Shown here piece after piece: positions 22,475-34,335 of a stretch of 64,000 nucleotides of DNA. Made by a program: the position numbers and the translations under genes. The notes under the pieces were generated by a model. It was not told the DNA's origin. It did no database searches and saw only the letters and a list, made by a program, of their open reading frames with translations. This DNA is from Rhodosorus marinus (Eukaryota; Rhodophyta; Stylonematophyceae; Stylonematales; Stylonemataceae): NCBI GenBank assembly GCA_029953675.1, contig JAMWBK010000004.1, positions 1,922,001-1,986,000 on the forward strand, written 5' to 3'. How positions within the stretch are numbered: position 1 is the first letter of the stretch; each line of letters begins with the position of its first letter.

Positions 22475-25378
22475 CTTCACCAAAAGCCACGGCAAGAAGA
22501 AAATTCCCTTTTCCCAACTAGCCAGAATACAAAACGCTTCCAAAACAAATTCAAATCCTCCCCAAAAGACCCCGGGAACCTCTCCCTCCCCAGATCTAAA
22601 AACGCTTCCCTTCTCTAAAACCTTCAACACCGTCGCCCCGTGCACCTCCCCTACCTCCCCCAAAACCTCTTCCCTCACCATGATTCCGATCACTCTGTTA
22701 TATACCCCCCAACCCCATGGGCGTCAGACATCTGACAGGATACTCCACCCCCTCGCGTCCACATCATGACAGGCAACGCTGAATAAAAAGCGAAAGAAAG
22801 CATCCACCGAAGCAAAACCTCAACCGTAAAGAAAACTCGAACATTTCTACCTAAATTCAATCAATCTCATGGGGCAGCACACAAGAAAGCAAAAAAAAGG
22901 CCGGGAAACGGCTTTCAATGCTGACAACTGACACCTTCCAAATTATATACAATTTTCTAACACCTACCCGCACCAATGTACCAAAAAGACCGCATTTATT
23001 GCTTCACAATCTCCTCTAGCAAGCATGAGAATTGTTGGATAATTCTCCAAGGGGGGGTATGTCATGTGTCCATTCAGTTGCTGAATTCTACCATGCCTTA
23101 GTCTGGTCTACAATGTTTCTATATAGTCTTAATTTAAGATTTGATTCGGAGGGGTGCGCGTCATGCCCCCGCCTCCTCTGCCCCATTGGAGAAGAGTGCA
23201 TATTTCAGATTTGTTAATGCCTCCAAACCTGCCCCCACATATCCTGCCACTGACGCGCTGAACCTCATCGGAGGTGCACGTGGCTTCTCGGGATTATCGA
23301 TAATTGGATGAAATAGGGATGGTGCTTGTAAGGCCACTTCCAGGTACATCTTCATAATGAATTTCACCTCGATAATTCATTTTTATGGAAGTGCTCTAGT
23401 TTTCGTTATCATACGAATAAATGTCAATGTATTGTATTGTAGTGGCAATGAGAATATAATATGAGGCATCTTTGTGGGAAATAAACAAAATAAATTGTGG
23501 TAGTGGGCATGTTTCAGTGCGATTACGACCCGAAATCAAAGGAGACCAATCATATTTTATTTTCATGTAATAAAGTCAACCTACGGAAGGGGCATGCCCC
23601 TTTGCCCCAGCCAAGGCCCCCCACCTTACCCGTTTCGGCTTTCCTATAAGAGTCATTTGTATCGTACAAATGAGAAGAAAAGTTAGACGTGAAAAAAAAA
23701 TCTTCTTGCTTGTTTTCAAAAAACTAGATGCATAGATGCATGCTATATCGTAGACGTTAACTCCCAATCAGAAAGATTGGGACTTTATCTGAATTCTACG
23801 ACTAATCTATGTTGTTCTGTGACCGTCCTAACCTTGATGCATCAACCCACGCATATGTAATGATGTAAAAGCTCAGAAAAGGGGGGGGGGGGGAGAGAGG
23901 TGTTTTCACTTGAATTTCAACAAGTACGGAATGCTGCCCCCGACTGAAAACAAACAACGCTTCGTCGACGGATGCGTTAGGTTCTATAATTAAGAAAAAA
24001 TAAACGCGCTTTACAAAAAAAAGAAGTTATGAAAGTTCTGTTTTACATAACATCATCGCTCGCTGGGGGAAAGCAACAAGTTAAATTCAAGCATTACATA
24101 GATTTGGATTGAAGCTCTAAATAATTATGTGGTTTCAATTGACGTTGATTGAATATTGGATATTTTGTTTTGTAGAAATAATATGTACGAATTCAAAAGC
24201 ATTGAATTTTGCACGTTAGGAGGGGTTGGTGCGGAGCGCGTTGCTGGCTCCGGGTCTTCGGTCAGTGACTCCACTCCGGTTCCGAGCCTGATACACAGCA
24301 CGTCTTTCAACTTGCGAAGCTTCTTAAAGAGTAGTGATATGGGAACTAGTAGTGACCATTTGACAAGAGCGTTATTACGCGTTCTGATAAAATTGCTTTT
24401 TTTGTTTCGAAACTAGAGCAACCTCCCCCTCTTGCCGTTTTCGGGGCAGCACGAGCTCTGTCAAAGCGTCCGCGGCCCCAAGCGAAAGCTGCGGGCCCTA
24501 CCAGGCAGGTTGGCGTACACAGCAATGGCCTAGCATCTTTGCGCACATCTGGGAAGGCCAAGCGCAAAACGTCAACCGCGGTGGGTACTTTCTTTGTCCC
24601 GATTTTAGGGCAGAGTCCGAGGTCTGTCAAAGCGTTTGCGGCCCGCGCGAATCTGTGGAATCTGCGAGCCAGGTTTGCGTACACAGTAGTTGCCCAGCAT
24701 CTTTACACACATATTGAGAAGTCAAACGCAGCATCAACCGAGGTAGATATTTTCTCTGAACGATGCGCCGTTCACGAGATATTTTTTGTTCGGCCGTTTT
24801 AGTGAGTGCATTGTAAACCGCTCATACCAAGTAAAAAGCAGTCAAAATGGTGGGGAGGGGGAAGATACGGTCGGGCAGATACGCTTAAGCAAGACTATGA
24901 GCAATGCTTCGTTCATAAGATGCTACAACCCTACTAGGACTAGCAGTCAGCTTCTTTCCGATCACTCGCCCAAGGACCACTTGGCCATGGCTACACGGCT
25001 GCGGCGCATCTCCCAGGGTCAGAGCAACTCAAACACGCTTCCCTCTCTCAGCCGTGGCGTGTCCGCCAAATGGCATCAGTACATGATTGATATCCGTTCG
25101 GGTACCTTTTTCAGATTTTAGATATTCCGACTCCAATCTAGTAACTCATACGACTAACCCCTTCACGCTGCTCGTATTGGTTGCTTAGAGTATCCAAATG
25201 GTATCCAGCCACAATCGACCGGGCATCAGATTGGATCACGAAGTACTTATGTGGTTGACATATGCATTGAAAGGTGTCGGGGGGAAGGTGGGGGAAGGTG
25301 GGGGAAGGTGGTGTGAGGGAGAGGGGGAATGCTGTAGAAGAATAAATATTGTTCTTCTGTTTATATGAACTGAAAGCA
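22475..25378. other. Long spacer between phosphotransferase and CBM25 genes
   Basis: Apart from the C-rich promoter-like stretch at about 22480-22740, this region is AT-rich and I see no protein gene. It contains a G run near 23881, a perfect 16-base palindrome at 23587-23602, the GC-rich tandem duplication at 24438-24760, and a short G-rich minisatellite (about GGGGGAAGGTG, three times) near 25278-25310, just upstream of the next gene. Confidence 0.5.
24438..24760. repeat. GC-rich tandem duplication, about 165-base period
   Basis: Two diverged units in direct orientation. Matching landmarks include TCTGTCAAAGCG (24456 and 24622), GCGTACACAG (about 24513 and 24678) and AGCATCTTT (24532 and 24696). 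The spacing is 164-166 bases. The block is visibly richer in G and C than the AT-rich sequence around it. A period near a multiple of three once suggested coding repeats, but every frame is interrupted. Confidence 0.75.
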
Positions 25379-26144
25379 ATGCTTGAAGAGCCATTTAGAG
25401 AGACGCCGTTCGCGCGTGGATGGATTGAAATATTTCATTCTATGCCATCCTGGGACCGGTGTTTCATCGTTTTTCGGAAGGACGGCAAAGAGTGGAAGAA
25501 GAACGCACGTTATGAGCTGCGAGATGCGTCCGATATCAAGCCTGGATTTCGTGTATTTCGGGTAAAGGCTTGGACGCTTGAGTTCTACCTGACGAATGGG
25601 TCTTCGAGGAACTGGGAGAACAATTCCGGAAAGAACTATTCGATTGAAGAGTCTGGAAGATATTTGGTCAGTTACAAGAGCATGTCGCGTGTTGGAGAGG
25701 CAGACATTGGAAGCTGCATTCGTGCCATGAGGAAGCATGACAGGTAAGGAGCTAGCTTTCAGAGTTTGCGACTTCGATGTGCAGGGTGAACACTTACCCA
25801 TCTCAATTGCACTCTAACCTCGTAGGTTTATCGAGCTCATCTACCAACCGCCGACTTCCTGGCTTGGGTGCTCTATTATTTACTCGAAAGATAACGAGCA
25901 GTGGCTCGAAGCGCCAGGTGAAGCTATGATCAGAATCAAATCTAAGGACCCGCAGCTGTTCATGCTGAGGACCGAAGCGCATCACATGAACTTTGCGTTC
26001 TTTGACGGCGTGGAGGAGTGGGACAGCAACATGGATGAAAACTACAAAGTCGGACTTCCAGGGAAATACTTCATTAGAGATGGAGTGTGCAAGTACGTTG
26101 GGCCATCTGAGATGGACCACTTAATATCCCGAATGATCCAATAA
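25379..26144 (+). CDS. Protein with two CBM25-like starch-binding modules
   Basis: A 227-residue protein from exons 25379-25743 and 25826-26144 (intron of 82 b). It consists almost entirely of two copies of a CBM25-type carbohydrate-binding module. Copy 2 is the clearer one: it has FIELIYQPPTSW, EQWLEAPGEAM, then MNFAFFDGVEEWDSN and NYKVGLPGKYFIRDG, the usual CBM25 order (aromatic strand, PG-x-x-M, F-x-x-G-x-x-x-WD-x-N, G-x-Y-x-x-x-x-G). Copy 1 has LEFYLTNGSSRNWENNSGKN and ESGRYLVSY. No catalytic domain or signal peptide is visible. CBM25 modules bind starch and related alpha-glucans, so a scaffold or regulatory role at cytosolic or plastid starch is plausible. The first in-frame ATG was used as start. 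Confidence 0.72.
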
Positions 26145-27723
26145 CGGATTTTTTAGTCTGCGATGGTGTGGTACCCACTGAGCTGAACGAATGAGTTCGT
26201 TCACCCTCAGCTCGGAGCGTCACCTTCGTCGCTACTCCGAACCCGCTGACACCGATACCCTCGACTAGTCAGCTGCGGGTGCGTGATCGAGAACGTCAGA
26301 GGAGCGAGAAGACCATTAGCAGGGTGTTCTGCTTCTTGGAAATCCGTTGTGGTTTCAGGAGACGAGCAAATTATTGTCACCTAATAAACATATCACCTTA
26401 TCTTCACTGTCTCACGCCGGTTGCAGACGTATTTCAACAGGTTACCACCCCGACCCCAGTCGCCTTTGTGCAGCTTTGTGCAGCACTGAGCGCGTTCTGG
26501 AAGTTTTAGGTGGTAGTCATAGACATGGAGGACGATCGTGATGGCCATTGACCTTCGATTCCATGACTGGGATTCCCAGTCATGGAATCGAAGTGTTGAA
26601 CAAGCTCAGCTTCCACGACAGTAGTTCTCACGGCCCTTTGACATGTGGATGGCTCTTGTGGTGTCGTGCTTAGCACCGGATCAGAGGTCAAAAATTTCAC
26701 CTCCTGACCTGGAGCAAATCGAGCAAAGGCTTGTACGCACGGAGCCTGCTCAGATGATCGTGAGGTGGGGTAGCAGAGAAGCTGCCACCCGCCCGGCTGT
26801 AGTGAGCTCCAAACTTGTCGGAGATCAGCTAGGACAGCCATTTCGGGGAGTCCAGAATCAGACCATGAAGATCCTTTGACCTCTTTCATCCCGTGTCAAA
26901 CAAAGACCAATTTTAAGAAGTTGCTTGCTAGAAGCAGGCTACCAGCTGTCCAGCGGCATTGCACACTCCCCACCCAGAACCGGATTTATTTTCCCGCGAA
27001 AAATAGTTTTGCTTTTGAACTTAACCCCCCCTTTTTGCGACTTATCACCCACAAGATATCCTCCTTTTTATATAAAATTTCTAATATTGGGGATGCGAAG
27101 AAGAATTGCTAACCCCCCAAGCCCTCCCCGGGGTTTGCAATCAAAAAGACGTGAGGAGCAGAACAATTCGAAAAAATAGAGAAATGATCATTCTGGTCAC
27201 CCCCTAAGTCCTCACGAAAAAATTGGAAAGTTGGTATTTTTATTTCCTCCCCTAAAAGCTCCATCAAACTTGGGGGGTGGGCAGATAAGAGTTTCAACGG
27301 TCTTCAGCCAGAAAGAAAGACAGATGTATGCCCATAGACAAGAATTCTGTGCATCCAATTTCAAGTGTGGTACTAAATCTCAAAAAAAAAGGTATTGAAC
27401 GAACTGGGATTGAATATTTCTAATAAAAAGGTAACTGAGAATTGTGGCGATTTTTTGCGCAGTTGGGTTCAATTTTTGAAGAGGATGGGATGCCATGGAG
27501 GTGATTGGTGAGGAGGGACTGGCGGGGGAGGGACAACTTTTTGGTTTGAAGAGGGAGAAGAAGGGGTTAAAGAGACCAAAACTATGAGGTTTCTGTGTAC
27601 CCAACTGAAACAGTGAAACAAGAAAGACTATATGCTAGCCAGGGTCTAGTTGTTCTGGATTGTTGAGGTTCTTTTGTTGTTTCTTGCCGGGGGGGAGGGA
27701 GGGAGCGGGTTGTTTGAAGAAAG
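26145..27723. other. Spacer between CBM25 and RAD51 genes
   Basis: No gene is recognised. The region contains the perfect hairpin at 26553-26593. From about 27440 to the RAD51 ATG the plus strand is G-rich and C-poor, fitting the promoter-type asymmetry of the window. Confidence 0.5.
26553..26593. repeat. Perfect inverted repeat, 20-base arms, 1-base loop
   Basis: The left arm CTTCGATTCCATGACTGGGA (26553-26572) and the right arm (26574-26593) are exact reverse complements, separated by a single T. It lies in the spacer upstream of RAD51. Confidence 0.95.
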
Positions 27724-28830
27724 ATGGCTCCACAAGCTCAATTGGAAGAGGAAGAGCTTCAACTGTATGAAGATGCTGGGCCTATGCTGGTTTCACGATT
27801 GGAAGGCACCTCAGTTGCTGCTGGGGATGTGAAGAAGCTGCAAGAAGCTGGGTACTACACAGTAGAGTCCGTTGCGTATAGTACAAAGAAAGCCCTTCTC
27901 GGAGTTAAGGGTATCAGCGAGGCCAAGGCAGACAAGATCCTTGCTGAGGCCAAGAAACTGATCCCTATGGGCTTCACGTCCGCAACCAACATCCACAAGC
28001 AACGGCAGGACATAATCACTCTGACAACCGGGAGCCAAGATCTAGACAACCTGCTTAAAGGTGGTATTGAGACCGGATCGATCACGGAGGTTTTCGGAGA
28101 GTTTCGGACTGGAAAAACCCAGCTTTGCCACACTCTTTGTGTTGCGTGCCAGCTGCCAGTTGAGAATGGAGGCGGGTCAGGTAAGGCCCTGTACATAGAT
28201 TCGGAAGGAACTTTTAGGCCTGAAAGATTGAAATCCATTGCTGAGCGGTACGGTTTGAATGGAGACGATGTGCTTGATAATGTGGCGTTCGCCAGGGCCC
28301 ACAACTCAGATCATCAGCTCCAGCTTTTGAATCAAGCATGTGCTCTGATGTCGGAGAGCAGGTGCGTTATGACAGATGATGTATCCGTCAGTGCGCTCAA
28401 CAGGGAAAACCCCGGAAGCTGATTTTTTTTTGCTTACCCTCCACTGCACAATAGATACGCCCTCATTATCGTGGACAGCGCTACCGCATTGTATAGAACG
28501 GACTACATTGGCCGAGGTGAGCTTGCTTCAAGGCAACAGCACATGGCAAAGTTTCTCCGATCACTTCAGAAGATCTGTGACGAGTTCGGCGTGGCAGCGG
28601 TGATCACAAACCAGGTCGTCGCCCAAGTAGACGGCGGAGCGATGTTCGTATCCGATCCGAAGAAGCCGATAGGAGGAAATATCATCGCTCACGCCTCGCA
28701 GACCAGACTATACTTGCGCAAGGGCCGCGGTGAGAACCGAATATGCAAAATCTACGACTCTCCTAGTCTTCCTGAAGCGGAGGCGACTTTCGCCATCGGA
28801 GAAGACGGAATTATTGATCCTACGGAATGA
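27724..28830 (+). CDS. RAD51: RAD51 recombinase
   Basis: The eukaryotic strand-exchange recombinase of homologous recombination, which forms filaments on single-stranded DNA in the nucleus. Exons 27724-28361 and 28455-28830 (intron of 93 b) give 337 residues; human RAD51 has 339. The N-terminal HhH domain (about 20-85) includes [16 protein letters not shown]. Walker A is GEFRTGKT at 125-132. Walker B is ALIIVDS at 215-221. The L1/L2 region is present, with [11 protein letters not shown] and [10 protein letters not shown]. The C-terminal half [20 protein letters not shown] followed by [10 protein letters not shown] is typical of RAD51 rather than DMC1. It was not possible to exclude DMC1 formally without an alignment, but the residue pattern and length favour RAD51. 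Confidence 0.96.
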
Positions 28831-29896
28831 TTTCCCCTCTAGCCAGTCTGAACATACTCGAAATACCGTGTCGCTTACTTCCAGCAGGTCTACTTGTGAT
28901 TTATAAAACTGTACCTTCTCTAGATTGCGGGGCGGCACAGGCCCTCATCACACTCATCAGCCCTTTTCAGGCAAATTTCAGCATTCCCCTCCCGTACAGT
29001 CTTTCAGGAAGCTCATCGGTCGGAGAGGCAGCAACTACTGGGGAACTGAACGAGCGCTACGTCGCCTCGTATCCACTTGCATGCGGACAAGAACCCTGCA
29101 GGAGTCCCGATACTCCGCGAGGATGTGAGCAGTACATCAACGAGGCAACCTAGTCCTCGCTTGAAAAGCCCAGGGCTTTTTAAGCAGATTTCGTTTACCA
29201 AATACTGTATGGGAAGATCTACTATGGCTAGGAATGCTCAGCGAGATGTACGCTTTTGGCAAGCATTAGCATTGCGATTGAGCTCCATTTCACAAAGTGA
29301 ATCTTGCTCGCTTGATGCTAATCACCAGAAACGCCCTCACTCGTCTTCATTAAGCCACCGGAGATCGACCACCCGTCTGTTCTGCTCACGGCAATCAGTG
29401 CAGCACCTGTCATCGTCCCCACGAAGACATGCTAGTCCAAGAATACCAGATTCCGTTCGATTAGGCGGAGGAGCTCGACGCAGAAACATCTGCGTTTGGA
29501 TTTCGATGTACGTTCCTTAGAACAGGTTCTATTACAACTTGGTGGCAGGCGTTCCCACTGGAACGGCTGCCATCGTCTTGGTTATGCAAACAGGAAAGAC
29601 AGAACCTCGAAAAGCAGAAAAAGCTCGAACATGACTAGCTGTTATTGTCGTCGCTCGGGGCAGAGTGTCGGACCTGCTCTGACCAAGGAAGCCTCAACTG
29701 GAGTGTGTGCTCAAGTAGTTGGTGTAGAAGCTTTCTTCCGATTATGACTCATTGGGACCGAGCGACGGGGTTATCTTCGTCTTAGTCAGTAGCAATTTTC
29801 TTTTAAGTATTCACATGGACCTGCTACTGGTCGCTGGGGGAGGTTTCAATGGAAAGGGTTTGTTGAAGCAGGAGTTCGAAAGTATCTGTTGATAAA
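28831..29896. other. Spacer between RAD51 and NOC3 genes
   Basis: No gene is visible. Short plus-strand frames across 28925-29747 do not resemble known proteins. A short stretch before 29897 is G-rich on the plus strand. Confidence 0.45.
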
Positions 29897-32406
29897 ATGG
29901 AGGCGTCTGTGGAATCAGAGGACGATGATAATGGTCCGAGGCAGTTTACACATGATAATGGGAAAAAGAAGCTTCCAGTTCTTGGAGACGACGGCGTATT
30001 CAGGAGCCCGGAAAACGATGGTTCGAGCCGTCTAGTGAAGAATCGAAAGCGTGGAGATCCGAAAGAGGGAACTGCAGTTGAAAAGGAGCTCAGAAAGGAC
30101 AAGGAGGCGAAGAAGAGGAGAAAGGCCAAGGAGGATGGGCCGAAGGCGCGACTCCGGGTTGCGTCGTTGGCGACTTCGATCACAAGCAACCCTACGAAAA
30201 ATTTGAAGCTGATGCAGGAGCTCAGGAAGATTAGGCAAGAGACGTGGAGAGACACACAGGTCAGAGGGATGGCTTTAGCTTCCGAGGCGCAGATATTCGC
30301 TGATATATCTCCGGGGTATGTGATCAAGCCACTGACAGCCGAAGAAAGCGCTGTCAAAGTCTCCAAAGAGGTTCTGAAGACCCGTGAATTCGAGGGGCAG
30401 CTGATAGACTTGTACGAAAAATTCCTCCGAGACGTTGTCAAGCTTTCCTCGTCGAAGGATCCGCTGACGCTGACCTCGATTCACGTGCTTTGCGCTGTTC
30501 TTGATGCCCTGCCGCATTTCAATCACGGCGAAACGGTAGCGAAGACAGTCGTCGACAATCTTGAGCACCCAAATCCGTCTATTCGAGAATTGACATCCAC
30601 CACGCTGTCAAAACTCTACTCGGAAGCCCATCACGCTCCTGAGTCGGTTCTCGACGTCATCGTCGTATCTGCCCAGGTACGTGAGATGGACTTGTGCACA
30701 GTACCCTTCATGGCTTCTCATGGAATTTGCCAGTTCTACGTGTACGTTCGTCTAAGCTTTTGAGCAAGCAGCCTCCGAGAATGCTCAAGTGTTCGTCTGC
30801 TTCTCGATCGACCATCGACGAGTTCGGCTTGCAAACAAAAAATTTCGGAATGTGAAGACGATGTCGGGGCAGGGGCAGTAGATCTGAGCATGCTCTACGC
30901 GTTGCAATCTGTCGCAGGACGCGGCCCTTAGTTTGGCATCCTTGGATTTCCGGATGCTGCTTGCTTGTTCGGCAGAGTCGAACGACGATCTACACTCGAG
31001 TCTGCTTTTTGCCTTGTAATTCTAGTAGTAGCATCACAGGAGCATTATCTGATGGCCTCTCCTGTACTTAACTGAATGTTCTAGGCAATTGCCGATCTAG
31101 CTGAGAAGAAACGACACAAGCTTTCGGAGAGTTCTATCAAGCCGTTAACATGTCTGCGACTGGGAGCTCTGTTAGGGGCGGCCCACATTTCAGAGCTGAA
31201 AGAGGAACGAAGGACTAAAGGTGAAAAGAAGAAGGGAGGCAAACATGAACGGGAGCTTGAACGGGACATGATGATGGCAAGAGCGGAAACGAGCTCCGAA
31301 GCGCGGAAGAAAGCTGCGGACAATCTCATGAGCTCTCAGTGTTTGGTCTACGTTCGCACCCTGTACAATGCGCCAGCAGTGCCAAGCGGCCTCGCTTCAG
31401 TTCTACAAGGAATTAACAACATTTCCACCTACCTTTCCAAGGATGTGGTTTCAGCGCTGATTGATGCCATATCCCCCTTGATTGAGAAGCAAATGCTGCC
31501 GCTTCGGAGCTCGCTTCAAACGATCTCGTCCTTCTTTAAGCTCCTGCTAAAACATCAGCAGTTGACTGGGTGAGCCCGAGTGTGCCATAACAGTGATGCA
31601 TTGCTCAACAGCTTCCTTGTGAATCAAATTGAAGCCATTGATTTACTGATCGCTGGGATTTGGTGCACAGAGTTCATCAGGTTTTGTTCAACGTTCCTGA
31701 CCCTTCATCTGTCGCCTTTATGTTGAATAGGTTTGATCCAGTGGAACCGACGCGACTAGAGAACCTCATGGACATCGCATTGGCAGGCTTGTACCTGAGC
31801 AGCTGGAAGGTTAATGAGGAGGTTGCGGATGTCGCGGTTCGAGCTGTGACCAGCGGTCTGAAGCTTCGTCGTGGAGATCCTGTGGTATGGAGTTCCATCA
31901 GCAGACGACTGCTGCTCGCGGCGTTGTCATTGACAAACCACAGCTGCAGCATTGCGTTTCTGGATACATCACGTCACGCGCATCCGAATCCGAACGAGGC
32001 GCTTGACCCAAACCACTCTGACTTGAAGAGGCGCTGGGACCCGTCAGAAACTTCCCCTGCGGCACATAACAATCCGGATACGACTTCGTGGGAGCTCGTC
32101 GCACTCTGCAACCACTATCATCCTAAAGTTCGGGAGCTTGCCACCAGCTTCTCCTTGGCTTCATCGAGATTAGAACCGGAGAAGTTGCTCGCCACGTACC
32201 GCGCGTCCTCGGGAGGTTTCAAGCCAAAGATTGCAAACAGTATGCTCCCCCACCACCGAAGAAAGCCGGTGAAGTCCAGCTCCCAAATCTTGAGATGCGA
32301 GTCTTCGACTCTACCCTCAGACTTCCTTCTGCAGTACTATTTCAATCAGCGCCTTGAATCGGCTCGCCAGTCGTTTGAGGGCCAGAGACGGAGACACCAG
32401 TCTTAG
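29897..32406 (+). CDS. NOC3: Nucleolar complex protein 3 (NOC3)
   Basis: A nucleolar assembly factor for the 60S pre-ribosome, acting with NOC2; the yeast protein also has a replication-initiation role. Exons 29897-30676, 31085-31569 and 31671-32406 (introns of 408 and 101 b) give 666 residues, close to yeast Noc3 (663). The N-terminus is acidic, then strongly basic. The NOC3 N-terminal domain includes LRVASLATSITSNPTKNL. The HEAT-like middle contains FLRDVVKLSS and HVLCAVLDALPHFN. After intron 1 comes the conserved LTCLRLGALL, followed by a Lys-rich linker. The CBF/MAK21-type C-terminal domain includes AFMLNRFDPVEPTRLENLMD and HYHPKVRELATSFS. The two phase changes across the introns preserve frame. 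Confidence 0.92.
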
Positions 32407-32812
32407 ACGAGACTCATAAATCGTTTCTCGTTTGTACCACTAGCTCGTCGTTTTTCATTAACAAAATTTAAGAATGAAGTATAGGCCCTGAGAGCATTTG
32501 GTGATTAGAGAGGGAAAGAACAAACCAAGCAACTGTTTAACAGAAGAAAGCAGCACCGCAGCAATGGTCGAAAGACGACAGATGAAGTTCTCGTTTAACA
32601 AATTTTGGAGAAAGTAAGTCTTATAAACACGTTTTGTTGATTAGCAAAGGAAACAACTAAGTAAAGTTCGAAAGGCCCACGGATCACGGAAAGATCCGCT
32701 TAAATCTTAGATACGCCATGGAACCTTTGAAGAACATTACCGACGAACCTATTCACAACAAGCGAGAAGGAAAAACGTTGAATCAATTCTGTGAAGATGT
32801 GATGAGGTTTGT
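32407..32812. other. Convergent spacer between NOC3 and MRS2-like genes
   Basis: This spacer has no gene of its own, unless the MRS2-like gene uses a further 3' exon in about 32700-32790 (see that entry). Confidence 0.45.
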
Positions 32813-34335
32813 CTAGCACCGAAGCTCCCGACCCAGCCAATTCATCACAAAATACTTACCCAGTAAGCTTGAACAGACTACGTAGAATGCGTACGGATGC
32901 TCCTCATATCCGCTGGTCAAGTTCATGCCGAACAAGCCAGCGAAGAGGGCGCCTGTAAAGGAACCGAAAAAAATTGGTTGCCGCTGGTACATGAGCACCC
33001 GGAGCCGGCTTGATTTGAGATAGAAGATAAATTGAAGAAGGCCGCAACGCTCACCGGCTGCCAGAGACATAGTAGCCAGGTTAAGATAGACTTCCAACCG
33101 CAAGATTCTGTTCCGTGCTGCGTCAAGGCGGATCTGAATGACATTCTCCGTAACCTCAACCTCCTTGGCTATGGACCGAATCTCGTTTAGAATAGAGTCC
33201 ACCTACATCGATAGTACCAGTTCACAACCTGAACAGGTGCTCGAATCCTTGTTGATGAGCAGTGCAGTGTATGAGTTACCTGCTTTAAATAAGTTTCGAA
33301 CATCATTTCGACATCTTCATGTTGATCAGCCCGTCTCCTGTGTCCTAGAAAGTGGTCGTACAACGAACGTTTTGTGTTGGGTCACAGGAGACAAGGCACG
33401 GAGCTAAATAAAACCGTTTTTGCCTTTTTTGCCTCTAGTTCATTAGCAGTTGACCATTGATGAGCCCTCGTCATGCTTACCAGTTACCATTTTATCAGTT
33501 AAATACATTTCACTCATGTCCTCATCGTTCTCGAGCACCTCAATCATTGCGTTTCGAATCTGTTCCACCTGTGACCCGAACTCGTTCATGGAATTTTCCA
33601 ACGGCAGTAATCGATCAAGCGATTGAGCGACTTGTACGCTTCCAAAGTCAGCGGTAGTTGAGCTGGAGAGGGTGTCCAAAACGGATTCTACTGACGGAGA
33701 TAAGGTTAGTAAGCTTCGATTCTGTGGTAACGACGACATAGGGTGGGGAAGAAACATGTTCAGGGGTCCATCGGTAAGGCATTCAGATAGTTGGAAGCAG
33801 TCTGTGAAGTTCTGGATCCTACAAGTGTTCCACAGACGTTGATAAGAATAGCTTCCAGCGCCCTCAGTTCGTACGGTAGGGGATGTTTCTCCTGTTCTAG
33901 CCTGTCTCGTAGTTGCGGAAGAAAAGCTTGTACCCTGGGATGGTTTGGATCGAACAGTAGAATTCGATTTGCTTGAACAAGTGCCCGGATGTGTTCGAGG
34001 TGAACAACGATTGCAGATGACCGAGCCAAGAACATCGCAGTTTCGCTGCGAAAACTCGGGTCTACCACACGGAGATCTCTGTAGTTGAGATGCAGCTCAG
34101 CAGCCACGTCAGATTTTTGCAAGTGCCTCTCTCGTATGGTACCATCCGTTTTGATTTCCAGAGCGATGATTGGCACGGATGCAGGAGTCTGCCGACGCTG
34201 GCCTGTCGACGTCGACGTTGACGTTCGACGGCATCCCATCAATGCCCCTCGCGGATCCTGTCGTCCCAAGTTTACACTCACCCCATACCGGCTCTCTCTC
34301 AAAGCAATTCTCAATGCTCTCAGTACGAAACCCAT
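32813..34335 (-). CDS. MRS2/CorA-type magnesium channel, probably mitochondrial
   Basis: A CorA-superfamily Mg2+ channel of the Mrs2 branch. Five exons (34335-33823, 33721-33481, 33344-33280, 33202-33055, 32952-32813) give 368 residues. The leader is Arg-rich and Ser/Thr-rich (for example RTSTSTSTGQRRQ), suiting a mitochondrial or plastid presequence. Family blocks follow in order: LPYELRALEAILINVCGTL, DEDMSEMYLTDKM, HEDVEMMFETYLKQVDSI, TENVIQIRLDAARNRI, and the pore-loop FGMN just after TM1 (AGALFAGLFGMN). TM2 is AFYVVCSSLLGKYFVMNWL. A perfect GTAAGT lies at 32859-32854 within TM2. If it is used, a different short C-terminus is encoded by about 32790-32700. The read-through form was preferred because it completes a hydrophobic TM2. 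Confidence 0.87.

Noticed and set aside
23587-23602. Perfect 16-base palindrome AAGGGGCATGCCCCTT
   Set aside because: It is short enough to arise by chance in 64 kb and has no partner feature.
24539-24802. Open frame through the GC-rich tandem duplication
   Set aside because: The near-multiple-of-three period suggested protein repeats, but in every frame at least one unit is interrupted by stops and no domain is recognisable.
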